A DNA stretch of 17,561 bases, taken from contig RWJK01001824.1 of NCBI GenBank assembly GCA_004335835.1, positions 26,960-44,520 on the forward strand, read 5' to 3'. Under the pieces are notes generated by a model. It was not told the origin of the DNA and ran no database searches. It saw only the letters and a list, made by a program, of their open reading frames with translations. The first letter of the stretch is position 1. Each line of letters starts with the position of its first letter. Both the position numbers and the translations under genes were made by a program. Source of the DNA: Scenedesmus sp. ARA3 (lineage: Eukaryota > Chlorophyta > Chlorophyceae > Sphaeropleales > Scenedesmaceae). Below, piece after piece: positions 15,909 through 17,561 of the stretch.

Positions 15909-17561
15909 TCCATGATCTGGCGTCTGAGCGTCTGGTCCAAGGTTTTGAATGCTTTTTGTGCTCGTCGGACTGCTGTATGCACATTCTGTTGGCATGCTTG
16001 AGTACCGTATACTCATGATTTAGTGACGTTGCTGTTGCTGCTGCTGCTGCTGCCAGACTATGGTGCCCTCTTTAGTTCCCCTGGTGTGTGCTTGTGCCTG
16101 AGTGGCAGCATTGGCAAGTGTGGCCAGGAGCGTGTAGTTGATGCTGCAGCACTAGTGCTTTAGTACTGAAGAATCTGGATGGGGACTGTCCAGAGGCTAC
16201 TTGTGCTCACATGATCAGAACAGTTGCATGTGGCTTGTCACAATGCAGGTGATGGTTGCTGTTACGTCTGCAGTCACTGCTGCACACTGCTAGCTGCTGC
16301 CTGCTATCTTTGCGGATGTTGCTGCCTACGTTTGAACATAGAGTGTATGGCTTGCATCGAGTCTGCATAGTGCAAACAGTGCAACAGGCTGGACGGACTC
16401 ATTTGCTTGCAGCATATTGCATTACCAAATGCAGCATGACGCGTTTCACCTGGCCAGAGGGAGCTTGACGTGACCTGCATAGATACCTGGGCTGCGGCGT
16501 GATTTTGGCAGCAGCAGCACTCACGCATGGATCAGACATAGCCGCTAGTAGTTCGGCAGTTGCCTGTGGAGGCAGCTATGACATCCTCTGCGACGCTGCT
16601 GAGCAAACTTGTGTGATGGGTGTTGCTGAGTTGCTTCGGTGGCACTGCACATTGCATGCCCTGCGACCCCTTCCAACCCAAGACTGTATGACAGAGCTGT
16701 TGTCTGGTTGTTGGTTCTTGTGTGAGGATGCGACTGTGCGACTGGTTCTGACCGTGTTACAGCTGTCATTATTAGCGTGTTATTCCCCGTGTCCCACTGG
16801 AGCGGTTTAAGGAGGCGGCACTGACCACTATGCAATCGTTCTTTTACCTCACTACTGCGTGGCTTGCGCTGCTGGCGGAGTGCAATGCCAACTGGAGTAG
16901 ATCTCAGCTGCGATTGCAACTGCGTGCACGCAGTTACGTGACCTGCTGTTGACAGTCTCACTGTGTTGCTCTTGGGTCGCGCAGCTGCAGTGCCAGCTGC
17001 ACCCTTGCTGGCTGCTTGCTGGCATGGCGCCTGTGGTGACGTATACGCATATGTACGTACATCTACTGCTCTGCAGTTTCTGTTGACAGTGTCATTGACC
17101 CTGATCACTATCTTGATGGTGACAGGTTTTCGTTCTCATCTGCTATCACCCATGTGAGTGCCAAGGTGACGATCTGTGCCGCTGTGGCTTGCCAGTACTG
17201 CTGGTATAAGCCAAGCAGCGTAAATGACATCATCCTATCACAGTAGTGTTATATTGTAGTTGCAACAGCTAAATATCCTGGTCAGCAGCATCTGGCTCAA
17301 TGTATGGTTGGCCAAGCACTAGCAGCCTGCTGTGTTTGTTTGTCCGCTGGTAGCTGTGCCTGTTGTCCTGCAGCATCCGGCAGCAGTTGCAGCTGTAGCT
17401 TGCAGGGTAATGCAGCACATGCATGCCATGCAAAGCCTCTGCAGGAGGTGATGCAGTCACCCATGAGACTGCTGAGCGCTTGGGGCATTGCACCCCAGGA
17501 TGCATATCGTGTTATATCTGTTGTTTAGGGGTTCTGTGGACCGTTGTTTGGCGTGTGTGCC
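15778..17561. other. 3' flank of the MBOAT gene, no recognisable gene
   Basis: Beyond the repeated C-terminal codons and the acceptor-like site I see no domain, tRNA, clear TGTAA signal or mobile-element end. The longest frame here (187 codons, minus, 17108-16545) is unlike any family I know and lacks the codon bias of the real exons. A short near-repeat, ctgttgacagt-tca, occurs at 16946-16960 and 17080-17094. Confidence 0.45.
16033..16056 (+). other. CTG-tract acceptor-like site after the MBOAT stop
   Basis: Gttgctgctgctgctgctgccag followed by ACTATGG has the same form as confirmed-in-phase acceptors of the MBOAT gene, but lies about 280 nt past its stop. It may mark a 3' UTR intron, an alternative last exon, or a chance repeat. 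Confidence 0.35.

Noticed and set aside
15283..16016. Two minus-strand frames with an internal repeat
   Set aside because: The repeat is the reverse reading of the duplicated MBOAT C-terminal codons.
16545..17108. 187-codon minus-strand open frame
   Set aside because: Unrecognised, without codon bias or splice-linked partners; too weak to call a gene.

Overview
This window looks like nuclear DNA of a green alga (Chlorophyta, probably Chlorophyceae; Sphaeropleales such as Scenedesmus/Tetradesmus would fit, but this is inference). The reasons are intron-rich genes with GT-AG splice sites, long sense-strand CTG runs just before many 3' splice sites, a TGTAA-type polyadenylation motif downstream of one gene, and plant-lineage domain combinations. 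Nothing looks prokaryotic. I reconstructed gene models by eye from splice consensus, reading-frame phase and protein similarity; there is no transcript evidence.

Layout. 1-896: repeats (CAG and TTA microsatellites) and a weak minus-strand coding-like segment. 897-5164 (+): a seven-exon gene for a secreted, very cysteine-rich modular protein of about 737 residues, with an apparent frameshift near the end of exon 6. 5165-8171: about 3 kb with no convincing gene, but with several short two-copy tandem repeats. 11607-8305 (-): a six-exon gene for a chloroplast-type PpiC (parvulin prolyl isomerase) plus rhodanese protein, 256 residues, matching the architecture of Arabidopsis At5g19370/STR12. 11794-15777 (+): an eight-exon gene for a wax-synthase-like membrane-bound O-acyltransferase (MBOAT) of 430 residues. 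The last two genes are head to head, with 186 bp between their start codons. 15778-17561: 3' flank with a copy of the gene's last codons and one acceptor-like site, otherwise no recognisable gene.

The most striking signal is repeated tandem duplication of exon edges together with their splice sites, in both genes of the divergent pair. The rhodanese active-site exon end is present six times; four copies differ only at synonymous positions. The PpiC exon has its 5' end in three copies and its 3' end in two. An MBOAT exon end is present three times in 216-218 bp units, another MBOAT exon end is duplicated exactly, and the MBOAT C-terminal codons plus stop are repeated in the 3' flank. Each gene reads through cleanly using only one copy of each edge, so the extra copies lie in introns or the 3' flank. 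Why so many stay in frame and change mainly synonymously is the main open question.
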